The notes beneath the pieces are model-generated. The model was not told the DNA's origin, did no database searches, and saw nothing but the letters and a program-made list of their open reading frames with translations. The position numbers and the translations under genes were made by a program. A stretch of 55,306 nt of DNA. It comes from an uncultured Bacteroidota bacterium (GTDB lineage: Bacteria; Bacteroidota; Bacteroidia; Bacteroidales; P3). This document shows, piece after piece, positions 24,250 to 33,483 of this stretch. The number at the start of each line of letters is the position of its first letter. The stretch's first letter is position 1. The DNA lies in contig CACYSB010000017.1 of assembly GCA_902777005.1 (NCBI GenBank), positions 1-55,306 of the forward strand. Reading direction: 5' to 3'.

Positions 24250-27200
24250 CGTTGCTGTATATGGTGTTCGACATCCATTTGAGCCAGTTGGGCACCTTGG
24301 TGCGCTCGTTGCCGACAGAGTAGCGGAATATACCGAGTTCTTCTTTCTCAATCTTACGCTGCTCAAGCGGTATTGCCTTAATTTGGTCGAGCCATGTGCC
24401 CGACGAGCTGTAGATGGTGAGTTGTTGCTGCATCACCTCGTATTCGAAGAAGTACCAGTGGTCCTTGGCGGCCTCGACATAGAATCGCATAATCTGGCCG
24501 TTGCCCTGTTTGCATATCTGAGCCTTAAGCTTGACCTGCAGGCCTATGCTCTTGTCGTCCATGGCCACGAGGCCAACCTTGCCATCGTAGTATAATCCCA
24601 CGGCGGGGTTGTACTGCCAGCGTATGTTGTCGAAGAGCATCGTGCTGCGCATCTCCTCAGGTACCTTGTCGAGTTTGTTGGTGGCGCTGTAGAGTGCATA
24701 GGCGCCGCCGCCCTTGTCGGCACCGAGGTGATACATCATGGCGTGGCGCATCTCGGCATTGGTGGTGCTGGTGATGCTCTGTAGGCGCAGGTCTTCTTTG
24801 AGAGCGCTGTAGAGGCTGTTCACCACCTCCTGTGCCAGCGGGAAAGTGATGCCGAAGACCGTGGTCAGGTGGTCTTCCTGCATGTTCTCCCCTATGGATA
24901 CCGTTGCCGTGCCGTAGCCGTAGAAGGAGGCTTGTGTGCGCTTGAGTGCGAAGTCCACCGGGCCCTCGCCCTCGACAGTGCAGTCGGTTGTGTTCATCGC
25001 CAGGAAAGGCTCCACCACGCCGTCGGGGTCGCTCACTTTTGCTTCAGAGCCAATCATGTACTGCTTGCGGTCGCCAAGATAAGTGAGCACGCCGTATGCC
25101 TTGATGAGCTCGTTGTTGGCTACCTTCTCATTAGTCAGGAATGCCGCGCTGGGCCGCAGTGAATTCTTGTCCATGAGTATGGAGGCAGTGATGCGCTTGC
25201 CCTTCCAGTCGGTGGGCTCTTCGGGCACCGACACATGCACGTGCTCGGGGTCTGTGTAGTCGGAGTAGGCCAGCAGACCCAGCTGCTGCTGCGGTATGCA
25301 CTCCTGGAGTAGTCGCACGCCACCCTCGAAGTGGAGCCACTGCTTGTCACCCTCGGCACGTACCTTGCCGGCGAAGCCGAAAGCCGAGCTGATGATGAAG
25401 TTGGCTTCGTCTTTTATCTCGCCGCGCGCTATTGTCACACCGCGTGCGTCGACGCTGATATCATCGAGGTACAGGCGCTGTTTCTTGTCGGTGTCGTTGT
25501 GGTAGTCCATGAAGCCCTTGCCGGTATAGCTGGCGGCGCTCTTCACCAGCAGGTCGGCGCCGGTGACGTAGTGGTATCCATTCTCTCGGTTGAAGACCAG
25601 ATGCGCTCCTGTGAGCTGCTTCATCTTGCCACCCTTGGAGACATGCACGCTGTCGGCGGCGGGTGCTATGGCGGCGTCGGCCACGTTAATGATGTACACA
25701 CCCTTGCTGCTGAGCTCGCCCTTCTCATACTGGTAGATGCTGTGCAGCGAGTTGTAGGATAGTTCCTCCTGCTTTGGGTCGGTGCTCACGAAGCGCACGC
25801 CCGGCAGGTCGTCGCGCTTCTGCAGCCTCATGCGTATGTCCATAGCATCCATGCCCTCGCTGGTTGAGCGTGTACTGTTCACTATCTCGAGCATCTTGTG
25901 GTCCATCTGCCATGCGAAGAGGTCTGCGTAGGCGGCCTCCTGCACCAGAGGCAGCTCGGTGCGCTTCGGGCCGGCGGTGATCTTGAGCTCTGCTCTCCTC
26001 TGTTCGTAATCTACATGTGAGCGCACGTTTCTTGCTGCGAATGCTATGCTGTTGTTGCTTACGCTGCGCAGCGTGAAGTCGCTCACCTCGGCGTTCATCT
26101 CCATGGCCAACAACTCGAAGCGGTCGCTCGTCAGTGTACCTTCCTTCACCGTGGCGGTGCCTGCCGCCACAGTGCCCTTGGGCATGAGATCCACGCGTCC
26201 GCGGAACGAGGCGTCGCCGTGGTACATCTTCATCGGGCGCCCCTTGGCCACCGTGGCGACGGCCATCGAGTCGGCGTAGGGGAACCAGCGCTGGTTGAGC
26301 CTTCCGCCCTTGATGTCGGGGAATCCCTGCTCCTCACGCACATAGAATGTATCGGTGTTGGCCATCGACGAGTCGAGCAGGAAGAGGAAATCCTTGCTCT
26401 TGGTTGTCGAGGTCAGGTAGTCGAGGCTGCCGTTGCCCTGCAGGCCGTAGTGGTCGAGCGATATGCGGTTGCGGTATGTGCCCTTGCCGCCGTAGGCCGG
26501 ATAGCCCGCCTCCGGGGTCTCCACCTTGAAGCCCAGGTAGTAGTCGCGTTGCACGCTGAGCGGGTAGGTGATGTCGGGGAATATGCCTCCGGAGGTCAGC
26601 ATGCCGTTGAACTGCAAGCTGTCGGTCACAAAGTCCACCAGGCTGTTGATGGTGAAGGGATGCAGCGTGTAGTAGAAGCGCTCCCTCGTGTACTGGCCGT
26701 CGCGTATCTCCGGATTGTCGTAGTAGACATAGCTGTTCTCGCGGCTCTCGAATATGGGGTACTCCTTGTTCTTCTTCAGGCCGCAATGGTTGTCTGGCTG
26801 GTCAACCTTGAGGCTGCCCACCAGACCGCGCAGCGGTGTCATTACCATGTGGTCGCTGTCGGGATTGTTGAACTGGGGCACATAGAAGAAGAGCGAGTCC
26901 ACCTTTGGCATTTCGAAGCTGAACTGCTCGTAGCTGAAGTCGCAGTCGCTGACGAACATGATGAAGCGGCCCACGTCTATGCGGCCGTTGAAGTGTATGG
27001 AGCGGTTCTCGCCCACGGTGATGTGGCCGCCGCGCGGATATACCACCACCCTTTGGCTGTCGCTCACCACGAACTGCTGCACGCCGCGCATCTCTATCAG
27101 ACGGCTGTCGAGGTTCATGCGGGCGTTGTAGTTTTTGGCGTTGCTTTCGATGCTCAGGGCGTCGTAGTCGGCACCTTTCACTCTGGTGAGAGCCTTCATA

Positions 27201-28750
27201 TAGTCCTCCAGTTTCTCTTTCACCATCACCATGCCCGTCATCTCGTTGTACGACACCAGGCCGTGCTTCGTCAGCCCGTGTATCATCAGCATCGTCTGCC
27301 CCATGTCGAGCCCAATGTGGGTGGAGAACTCGCGTGCCGAGAAGGTGTAGTTGTAGCCTCCGAAGTAGTCATATACGCGCTTCACAGGGCTCACCTCGTC
27401 GATGCCCTGTATTTCGCGTGCCTTGCGGTAGGTGTAGTAGTTGCTGCTCTCGAAGGTGGAGGTGCCTCCGGTGAGGTCGCTCAGGTTAGAGAACTCCAGT
27501 TCGGTGCCGTCGGTATTCCAGGTTATGATGTCGCTGAAGATATCCATCTCGTGATACGAGTCGGTATAGGGGCTGTAGAAGTTGCGCTTGGGGTCGTTGA
27601 GCATCGTCACCTTGTGGTCCTCCGCCGTGTAGCGCACCGTGATGCCGGTGTTGGCTATCGAGTCGTCCTCGCCCACGTAGAAAGCCACGGCGGCGTTCTC
27701 ACTCACTATCCGCTCCGGCGTGATGGTGAACTTCTGCGCCGTCACACTCAACTGGCGCTGGCCGTTGCGCTTGAAGATAAGGCTCGCCGGGTGCTTGCTG
27801 GAAGAGGTGATGAACTTGCTGCCGTTCATCATGAAGCTGCCGCTGTAGTCCACGTCGGGCATGATGTCGGGGATGACGAAGTCGCGCTTATAGCTGCGGA
27901 AACGTGGAAAACTGTATTTCTCCGGCTCCATGGCTGTGGACAGCGCCTCCTCCACGCGGCCTATGACAGGCTCGCTGAAGTAGTGCGTGTGAACCAGGCG
28001 TGCCGAGTCGGCGGTGAACTTGGGGAATTTGGTCTCCGCCTTGTAGCGTGCCAGCTCAGCGTAGCAGGCCTCAGCCCCGAGGCCCGTACGGCCCCAGTCT
28101 ATGCGGCCGCCGTCGCCGTACCACATGAGTTCCTTGTAGTCGTAGCAGCCCGTGGTGCCGTGTATGGTGCCGCCGTCCTTGGCCGACGAGTAGAATAGGT
28201 CGGCCGGCGTATCCACCCACACTTTCACTGCGCCGTCGGTCACGTCGATGCGGAACGGCGTCTTGGCGTCAAAGCGCCACTCGCTCGTCTGGCTGCGGTA
28301 GAGCAGGCGTTCCGCCATCAGCCGTTCGCTGAAGTCCACCCACTCCATCACCACCTTCGGCTTGGCGGCCTTCTTCTTCATGGCCTCCAGGACTTTTATC
28401 CAACCGTCAAGGTTCTGTCCGCCTCCCGGGGCGGTGGCGTAGGCCGTCAGCGTGCGCACCATGGGGCACATCTCGGCGTTGCCCTTCATCTTGGCTTTAA
28501 CGCCGTAGTTCATCACCGCCGTCACGCGCTCCTGCATGTGCTCGTCCATGGCGCCGTACGAGGCGCGGAACGCCTTGATGGTCTTGGCGTTTTCGCGTTG
28601 GCGGTCGCTGTCCGAGGTGCTCTTGTTCATCCACTCCAGTAGTTCGTCGGGCAAGCCCGCCGTGCTGAACTCCGTGGCCTGCTTGGGCTTCTGCGCCATC
28701 ACCGACACCGTCAGTGCCAGCATGGCCAATAGGACTGTATATCTTTTCAT
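24236..28750 (-). CDS. Very large exported protein of unknown function
   Basis: 1504 residues from ATG 28750 (MKRYTVLLAMLALTVSVMAQ signal peptide). I recognise no domain. The N-terminal 200 residues are helical and basic (MKKKAAKPKVVMEWVDFSERLM). The rest is rich in beta-forming stretches with Phe/Tyr/Trp, with a repetitive layout of FxG segments (FNGRIDVGRF, FRGRVDLMPKG, FNGMLTSGG). This suggests a long beta-solenoid or beta-sandwich series, a guess from composition. No T9SS sorting domain or C-terminal membrane helix is visible, so it is probably periplasmic or surface-associated. A -7 box TATTTTTG lies at 28789-28782. The downstream EEP start overlaps its end. Confidence 0.8.
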   Translation of the reverse strand: MKRYTVLLAMLALTVSVMAQKPKQATEFSTAGLPDELLEWMNKSTSDSDRQRENAKTIKAFRASYGAMDEHMQERVTAVMNYGVKAKMKGNAEMCPMVRTLTAYATAPGGGQNLDGWIKVLEAMKKKAAKPKVVMEWVDFSERLMAERLLYRSQTSEWRFDAKTPFRIDVTDGAVKVWVDTPADLFYSSAKDGGTIHGTTGCYDYKELMWYGDGGRIDWGRTGLGAEACYAELARYKAETKFPKFTADSARLVHTHYFSEPVIGRVEEALSTAMEPEKYSFPRFRSYKRDFVIPDIMPDVDYSGSFMMNGSKFITSSSKHPASLIFKRNGQRQLSVTAQKFTITPERIVSENAAVAFYVGEDDSIANTGITVRYTAEDHKVTMLNDPKRNFYSPYTDSYHEMDIFSDIITWNTDGTELEFSNLSDLTGGTSTFESSNYYTYRKAREIQGIDEVSPVKRVYDYFGGYNYTFSAREFSTHIGLDMGQTMLMIHGLTKHGLVSYNEMTGMVMVKEKLEDYMKALTRVKGADYDALSIESNAKNYNARMNLDSRLIEMRGVQQFVVSDSQRVVVYPRGGHITVGENRSIHFNGRIDVGRFIMFVSDCDFSYEQFSFEMPKVDSLFFYVPQFNNPDSDHMVMTPLRGLVGSLKVDQPDNHCGLKKNKEYPIFESRENSYVYYDNPEIRDGQYTRERFYYTLHPFTINSLVDFVTDSLQFNGMLTSGGIFPDITYPLSVQRDYYLGFKVETPEAGYPAYGGKGTYRNRISLDHYGLQGNGSLDYLTSTTKSKDFLFLLDSSMANTDTFYVREEQGFPDIKGGRLNQRWFPYADSMAVATVAKGRPMKMYHGDASFRGRVDLMPKGTVAAGTATVKEGTLTSDRFELLAMEMNAEVSDFTLRSVSNNSIAFAARNVRSHVDYEQRRAELKITAGPKRTELPLVQEAAYADLFAWQMDHKMLEIVNSTRSTSEGMDAMDIRMRLQKRDDLPGVRFVSTDPKQEELSYNSLHSIYQYEKGELSSKGVYIINVADAAIAPAADSVHVSKGGKMKQLTGAHLVFNRENGYHYVTGADLLVKSAASYTGKGFMDYHNDTDKKQRLYLDDISVDARGVTIARGEIKDEANFIISSAFGFAGKVRAEGDKQWLHFEGGVRLLQECIPQQQLGLLAYSDYTDPEHVHVSVPEEPTDWKGKRITASILMDKNSLRPSAAFLTNEKVANNELIKAYGVLTYLGDRKQYMIGSEAKVSDPDGVVEPFLAMNTTDCTVEGEGPVDFALKRTQASFYGYGTATVSIGENMQEDHLTTVFGITFPLAQEVVNSLYSALKEDLRLQSITSTTNAEMRHAMMYHLGADKGGGAYALYSATNKLDKVPEEMRSTMLFDNIRWQYNPAVGLYYDGKVGLVAMDDKSIGLQVKLKAQICKQGNGQIMRFYVEAAKDHWYFFEYEVMQQQLTIYSSSGTWLDQIKAIPLEQRKIEKEELGIFRYSVGNERTKVPNWLKWMSNTIYSNDEDF

Positions 28751-28781
28751 AACGTTGTTTTTTACAAAGTAATTCAAAGTG

Positions 28782-28789
28782 CAAAAATA
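28782..28789 (-). promoter_or_regulatory. -7 box for the 1504-residue protein gene
   Basis: Minus-strand TATTTTTG, fitting TAnnTTTG, 32 bases before the ATG at 28750. No -33 element at the standard distance. Confidence 0.45.
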
Positions 28790-28861
28790 GCTCATTTTCC
28801 CCTCCGCTTGCGCGTACAATATAAAAAGTTATCAATAGTCCGCGGTTTATAACCCTCCACA

Positions 28862-28977
28862 TCTCCCCATCGCCGCTACGGAGCCCCTCCGACTCCCCTC
28901 CGACTGTTTAACGGTTTTTGTCGGAGCAATGTCGGAGGAGTGTCGGAGGAGAGTCGGAGAGGGGTGGGAGGAGATTG
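28862..28977. repeat. Long hairpin element, copy C
   Basis: In the 292-base gap between divergent genes. CTCCGACTCCCCTCCGAC (about 28887-28904) can pair with GTCGGAGGAGTGTCGGAG (about 28931-28948). The core GTTTAACGGTTTTTGTCGG is the reverse complement of the core of copy A. Further GTCGGAG units continue to 28960. The rest of the gap holds the two promoters. Confidence 0.7.
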
Positions 28978-29009
28978 TGATTTTTATGTCGCCATTGTGA
29001 AATTTTTTG

Positions 29010-29017
29010 TACTTTTG
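29010..29017 (+). promoter_or_regulatory. -7 box for the polysaccharide genes on +
   Basis: TACTTTTG, 26 bases before the ATG at 29043. The -33 region is T-rich without a clear TTG at the right distance. Confidence 0.5.
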
Positions 29018-29042
29018 CAGTTGTATAAGTATTTAAAGAGCA

Positions 29043-29699
29043 ATGATAAATGACAATAATAAAGACTGTTGCCGCTCAAAGAAGGGCGTGGCCTGCAGGT
29101 GGTTATGGCTCGCACTGGGCCTTGTGGGACTAATGGTTATAGCCATTGCGGCCACTAGCGGCCTGCCATGGAAGCCAGTCTATGAGGTTCGCTACGAGTT
29201 CCGTGTACGCAATTTCAGAAAGAATGTCGAGGGGCATGAGTATGCGCTGAGGAACATGGATGCCATGGGCAGCTACGGCCTCAGCCGCTACATGGAGGCT
29301 CAGCCGGTTGATGATGGGTTGACGCGGAAGCTGAAATACGACGATACCGAGAAGATAACTCTTTGTGTCAGAGGTGACGACAGCGCTGCTGTAGCGCAAT
29401 ATGCCGCCAAACTCTACGAACAGGCGCTTGACACGCTGCAGCGGTTTGGCGACACGTTGTTTGCCCATGTAGCCGAAGTGCTGCGGGAGAATGGCGAAGA
29501 AGAAGCGCTTGTTGCTGTCGAGACTGATCTTGCGAGCCATGCCAACTATGTCGATTTGCTTAACGGCGCGGAGTTGCCGCAGGCCCACAAGACACCGTCG
29601 CGGGCTGCCGTATTGCTTTGGAGCCTTGTGGCCGGACTGCTGTTCGCTGTGGCCGTATGTGTGCTGAAAGGAAGAAGAAAGGACAATGAAGGCTGTTGA
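29043..29699 (+). CDS. Wzz-like membrane protein
   Basis: 218 residues. One helix near the N-terminus (WLWLALGLVGLMVIAIAATS) and one at the C-terminus (AAVLLWSLVAGLLFAVAVCVL) flank a periplasmic, partly helical domain of about 130 residues, the topology of polysaccharide co-polymerases that set chain length. It is shorter than classical Wzz and I see no strict Wzz motif beyond the topology and position ahead of a polymerase-like gene, which it overlaps by 14 bases. Confidence 0.55.
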   Translation: MINDNNKDCCRSKKGVACRWLWLALGLVGLMVIAIAATSGLPWKPVYEVRYEFRVRNFRKNVEGHEYALRNMDAMGSYGLSRYMEAQPVDDGLTRKLKYDDTEKITLCVRGDDSAAVAQYAAKLYEQALDTLQRFGDTLFAHVAEVLRENGEEEALVAVETDLASHANYVDLLNGAELPQAHKTPSRAAVLLWSLVAGLLFAVAVCVLKGRRKDNEGC

Positions 29700-30975
29700 C
29701 GTCATAACGCAGGTGCTATCCTCCAAGGTCGGTCATAGGATCGCCTTCGTGGCCATGTATTTGCTGCTGGCCGTGGAGTACTACCGCTTTGTGTACTTGA
29801 ACTATTTCTACCTGATGGGGTTTGAGTTCGAAGCGGAGCCTGTGGCGGTTATCGCCGGGTTCTTCATGCTGGCCGTGGTGCTGGCCGTGATGTTCATGGG
29901 AGATCGCGATGAAGAGGGTGGCTCTTATGCTGTGTCTATGATTGTGGCATTGCTCCTGTGCCTACCGTCGGTGGTGATGTACCAGTTCGGAGGCATAACA
30001 CCCTATGTGCCGCTGTATGCGTTGCTTTTCCTGCTTTTGTTGAGGTCGCCGTTGCTTGAGGTGAGCCGGTGGGATTTGTCCCGTATACCGGTCAGGTACC
30101 AGCGCTTTGTCTTGCCGGCGATATGTGTTCTGTGTCTGTTGCCGTTTCCGTTGGCCTATGGATTTGACAACATCGACCTGTCGCTGTTCGCGATGGGCGA
30201 AGAGACCTACGATGTGAGGGCGGCGGTGTCGGAGAGGGAGACGTTGCTGACGGCCTACCTCCTGGGGCCGTTGCGCATGGTGCTGCTGCCGATGCTTGTG
30301 GTGTACGGGTTGATGGATTTCAGGCGCAACTGGTGGATGACGTTGCTCGGTGTGGCATGTCTGCTTTTCCTCTTCCTGCTCAACCCGCAGAAGAGCATAT
30401 TTTTCGGCTTGTTTGTGGTGCTGGCGATGTTTGCTTTCAAGGGTTACCGCGCCAAGGCCGGCATGATACTCTACGGCCTGCTGGCCGCCTGCCTTGTGTC
30501 GGCGTTGCTGAACATGGCTACCGGCCACCTGATGGCCGAGTCGATAGTGCTGCGCCGCCTGTTTTTCATACCCGCCATAGTGAGCGACAACTACTTCACC
30601 TTCTTCGACGGCCATCCGATGATGCTGTCGCACAGCTTCCTTGGCCACTGGTTTGACTACCCCTATCAGCTGGAGCCTTCGCGCATGATAGGCGAGATGA
30701 TGTATAACCGTGCTGAAACTAATTGCAATACTGGCATTTTGGCCGATGGATTCATGAACTTTGGACACCTCGGCGCGGTATTATTTGTGGCCCTTGGCGC
30801 CTTGTTCGTTAGATGCGTAGAGGGGCAGTTGCAGAACGCCCGCTTCTTTGGTCTGCTGGCGTTGCTGGTGTACACTTTCCTCAACAGCGCCCTGTTTACC
30901 ACGATGCTTACGCATGGCGGACTTGTACTGCTGATTGCTGTCTGTTTACTTATACCAACAAACGAAAGGCGATGA
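29686..30975 (+). CDS. Polytopic membrane protein, probable O-antigen polymerase (Wzy-like)
   Basis: 429 residues with about eleven helices and one larger loop before the last helices (SDNYFTFFDGHPMMLSHSF, EMMYNRAETNCNTGILADG). This topology and its place between a Wzz-like gene and a flippase suggest Wzy. Sequence conservation in Wzy is too low for a firm family call. The stop overlaps the flippase start by ATGA. Confidence 0.6.
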   Translation: MKAVDVITQVLSSKVGHRIAFVAMYLLLAVEYYRFVYLNYFYLMGFEFEAEPVAVIAGFFMLAVVLAVMFMGDRDEEGGSYAVSMIVALLLCLPSVVMYQFGGITPYVPLYALLFLLLLRSPLLEVSRWDLSRIPVRYQRFVLPAICVLCLLPFPLAYGFDNIDLSLFAMGEETYDVRAAVSERETLLTAYLLGPLRMVLLPMLVVYGLMDFRRNWWMTLLGVACLLFLFLLNPQKSIFFGLFVVLAMFAFKGYRAKAGMILYGLLAACLVSALLNMATGHLMAESIVLRRLFFIPAIVSDNYFTFFDGHPMMLSHSFLGHWFDYPYQLEPSRMIGEMMYNRAETNCNTGILADGFMNFGHLGAVLFVALGALFVRCVEGQLQNARFFGLLALLVYTFLNSALFTTMLTHGGLVLLIAVCLLIPTNERR

Positions 30976-32258
30976 TTAAACAGTTGCGTGAAAAATTTGG
31001 CTCGAGCGAGTTTATAAAGAACAGTCTAACACTGTCGAGCGGAGTGGCAATAGCACAGGTGCTGCCGTTTCTGTTCTATCCTGTGCTGGGGCGTATATTT
31101 ACGCCTGCCGAGTTCGGCTTGTTGGCAGTGATAACCTCCATAGTATCGGTCCTTTCTGTTGTTGGTTCGGGCAAATATGAGGGCGGTATCCTTGTGGCAG
31201 AGGACAAGAAGGAGGCTGCCCATCTGGCTGCGCTTTCGGTGCTTGTGGGTTTTGTCATTATGGCAGTGCTGTGGCCGGTGGTGCAGATAGTCTTCGGCGA
31301 ACGGCTGGCGCAATGGATGAAAGAGCCGGAGCTGTCGCGCTGGCTGTATGTGTGCCCCATATCGGCGTTCAGCATCATTGTGTTCAACGTATACAACGAG
31401 TGGTGCGTGAGGGAGAAGTATTTCAAGGCGCTGTCGGTGAACAAGATGGTGAACTCGGGTGCCATCACGCTGGGCAAGGTTTTCCTGGGCTTTGTGAAGC
31501 TGGTGGGGCAGGGGCTCGTGATAGGCGACATGGTGGGCCGCATTGTATCGGCCGTGGGTTGTGCGGTGCGTGCTTTCATCAAGGACGGCGCCACGCTGCG
31601 GCAGGTGCGCATGAGCGGCATACTGCAAAGTGCAGTAAAGTACAAGGAATTTCCGCTATACAATATGCCGGGACGACTGCTCAATACCCTCGGGCAGGGT
31701 ATGCCGGTGCTGTTGCTGACGGCCTACTTCAGCGCCGACGATGCGGGTCTGTTCTCGATGGCCACGATGGTGTTCGTGCTGCCGGTGAGCGTAATAGGCA
31801 CCACGCTGGGCGATGTGTACCGCCAGCGTGCCAACGAAGAGTACAAGGCCACGGGGCAGTGCCTTGGCAGTTTCGACAAGCTGTTGAAACTGACGTCGCT
31901 CATGGGCTTTGGTGCACTGCTACTGGTGGTGTGGTTCCTGCCGTGGCTGATGAAGGTGGTGATGGGTGCCGACTGGTATGTGGCGGGACAGTATGCGCAG
32001 ATACTGGCACCGATGATGGTGCTGTCGTTCATAGCCAACCCGCTGAGCAGCTTGTTCATTGTGGCTGATAAATTGCGCCAGTTCTTCTGGTGGCAAGTAT
32101 TGTATGTGGTGGGCTCCACGGTGCCCCTGTGGCTGGGCTACGTGCTTTTCGGCACGATAGAGGGGACGCTGGCGCTGTATGCCGTGATGATGGGCGTCGT
32201 CTACCTGACGAGCATCGTCATGACACGCCGTTACGCGAAGGGCGCAAAGAGAGGATGA
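30972..32258 (+). CDS. Oligosaccharide flippase (Wzx family)
   Basis: 428 residues from ATG 30972 (ATGA overlap); a longer reading frame upstream runs through the polymerase gene in another frame and is rejected. About twelve helices, with an opening typical for PST/MVF flippases (NSLTLSSGVAIAQVLPFLFYPVLGRIFTPAEFGLLAVI). It would flip undecaprenyl-PP-linked oligosaccharide to the periplasm. Its 3' end overlaps the convergent ligase gene by 41 bases. Confidence 0.88.
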   Translation: MIKQLREKFGSSEFIKNSLTLSSGVAIAQVLPFLFYPVLGRIFTPAEFGLLAVITSIVSVLSVVGSGKYEGGILVAEDKKEAAHLAALSVLVGFVIMAVLWPVVQIVFGERLAQWMKEPELSRWLYVCPISAFSIIVFNVYNEWCVREKYFKALSVNKMVNSGAITLGKVFLGFVKLVGQGLVIGDMVGRIVSAVGCAVRAFIKDGATLRQVRMSGILQSAVKYKEFPLYNMPGRLLNTLGQGMPVLLLTAYFSADDAGLFSMATMVFVLPVSVIGTTLGDVYRQRANEEYKATGQCLGSFDKLLKLTSLMGFGALLLVVWFLPWLMKVVMGADWYVAGQYAQILAPMMVLSFIANPLSSLFIVADKLRQFFWWQVLYVVGSTVPLWLGYVLFGTIEGTLALYAVMMGVVYLTSIVMTRRYAKGAKRG

Positions 32259-33480
32259 GCATGCAGTAGACGAGGGCGATGAACTGGGTGCCCATCTGCC
32301 TGTTGAGCATGGCCTCGAAGATACACAAGCTTGAGATTATGATGATGACAAGGACTGTCGGCATATTGCGGCTGTCTTTGCGCAGGGCTGTCGCCAATGG
32401 GGCGAAAAGCATGACGAGAAGCATCGCCAGCCCGACTAGGCCTGTCTGGAGGATTGTCTCGATGTATTCGTTGTGGGTGTTGTAGCCGATGTCGATGGCG
32501 CGCATGTAGCCGCGCTGTTCGAAAGCATAGATGAGATGTGGCATATAGTCGCCGGAGCCATAGCCGAGAAGCAGGTGTCCGCGTGTGGCTTTTGCTCCGC
32601 ATTCCCAAGCCAATACACGGTCATCGGGGTAGTAGTTCTCGGTCCATGTGGTCAGTGCCACGAAGCGGTCGAACAGTGATGGTACGGTGACGTAGAGGCT
32701 GGCAACCGTTGCGACAGCCAGCATGATGGTGATGATGCCGGCCTTGTATTGCTTGCGGAAGAATGTAAGGTGTACGATCGCAGCAGCGAACGCCAGCACC
32801 AGCGCCACGATGCCGGAGCGTGAGGAGACGAGCATCAGATAGGCTATGAGAAGTGTGGCAGCGATAATCAGGATTGGCCATCTGCGGCGCCGGTCGGCGC
32901 GAGGTGTGGCGAGGAACTGAGTGTAGAGGTAGACTATGGCGACATCAATATATAGGGCTAGGTAGTTGTGGTGCATGCCGAGGGGGTCTTCCTGCCAGTC
33001 GCGCACGATGTCGAGAGGTGTGCCCTGCAGTAGATGTATGCAACTTATGGCGATGCAGATGGCGAAGCGAACGAGGAGTGAGGCGGTGAGCAACTGGAAG
33101 ACGGCAAGGATGTGGCGCTTGGAGAGATAGGCGGTGTCGGCGAGCAGGCATGCGGCAGGCAGAATCAGGAACCATGCCTTGATGGCAAACTTGAACCATC
33201 CTTCGGCGTGGTTGGTGCTCGTGAGCGCTGATAGCACATAGAGAAGCCCGTAGCCCACCATGCACCATAGGCAGACTTTCTGGGGAAGTGGGGGGTGAGA
33301 AGTGGAATGTGAAAGGTGGCGTTTGGTGACGATGGTCTTATATAATGATACCAATGAGAGCAAGGTGATGGCAATGATGCCGATGCGCCACCAGAAGACT
33401 ATGGCTATCATGGTCAGGCAGAGCATGGCGAACGTAATCTGTTCATGTCGGCGGAGGCCGGAGAAGAGGTTGCGTATCAT
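32218..33480 (-). CDS. O-antigen ligase / polymerase family membrane protein (WaaL/Wzy_C-like)
   Basis: 420 residues, about eleven to twelve helices. The long periplasmic loop contains ENYYPDDRVLAWECGAKA, LLLGYGSGDYM and YNTHNEYIETILQTGLVG, the signature of O-antigen ligase-like proteins, including the conserved His of the ligase family. It either ligates O-antigen to lipid A-core or polymerises repeats. It is the last gene of the ten-gene minus-strand unit and overlaps the plus-strand flippase end. Confidence 0.88.
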   Translation of the reverse strand: MIRNLFSGLRRHEQITFAMLCLTMIAIVFWWRIGIIAITLLSLVSLYKTIVTKRHLSHSTSHPPLPQKVCLWCMVGYGLLYVLSALTSTNHAEGWFKFAIKAWFLILPAACLLADTAYLSKRHILAVFQLLTASLLVRFAICIAISCIHLLQGTPLDIVRDWQEDPLGMHHNYLALYIDVAIVYLYTQFLATPRADRRRRWPILIIAATLLIAYLMLVSSRSGIVALVLAFAAAIVHLTFFRKQYKAGIITIMLAVATVASLYVTVPSLFDRFVALTTWTENYYPDDRVLAWECGAKATRGHLLLGYGSGDYMPHLIYAFEQRGYMRAIDIGYNTHNEYIETILQTGLVGLAMLLVMLFAPLATALRKDSRNMPTVLVIIIISSLCIFEAMLNRQMGTQFIALVYCMLILSLRPSRNGVS

Positions 33481-33483
33481 AGG

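Noticed and set aside
26219..28198. 659-codon open frame antisense to the 1504-residue gene
   Set aside because: It is the complement of a GC-rich coding frame and rich in Val/His/Ala from shadow codons; the opposite frame has a signal peptide and natural composition.
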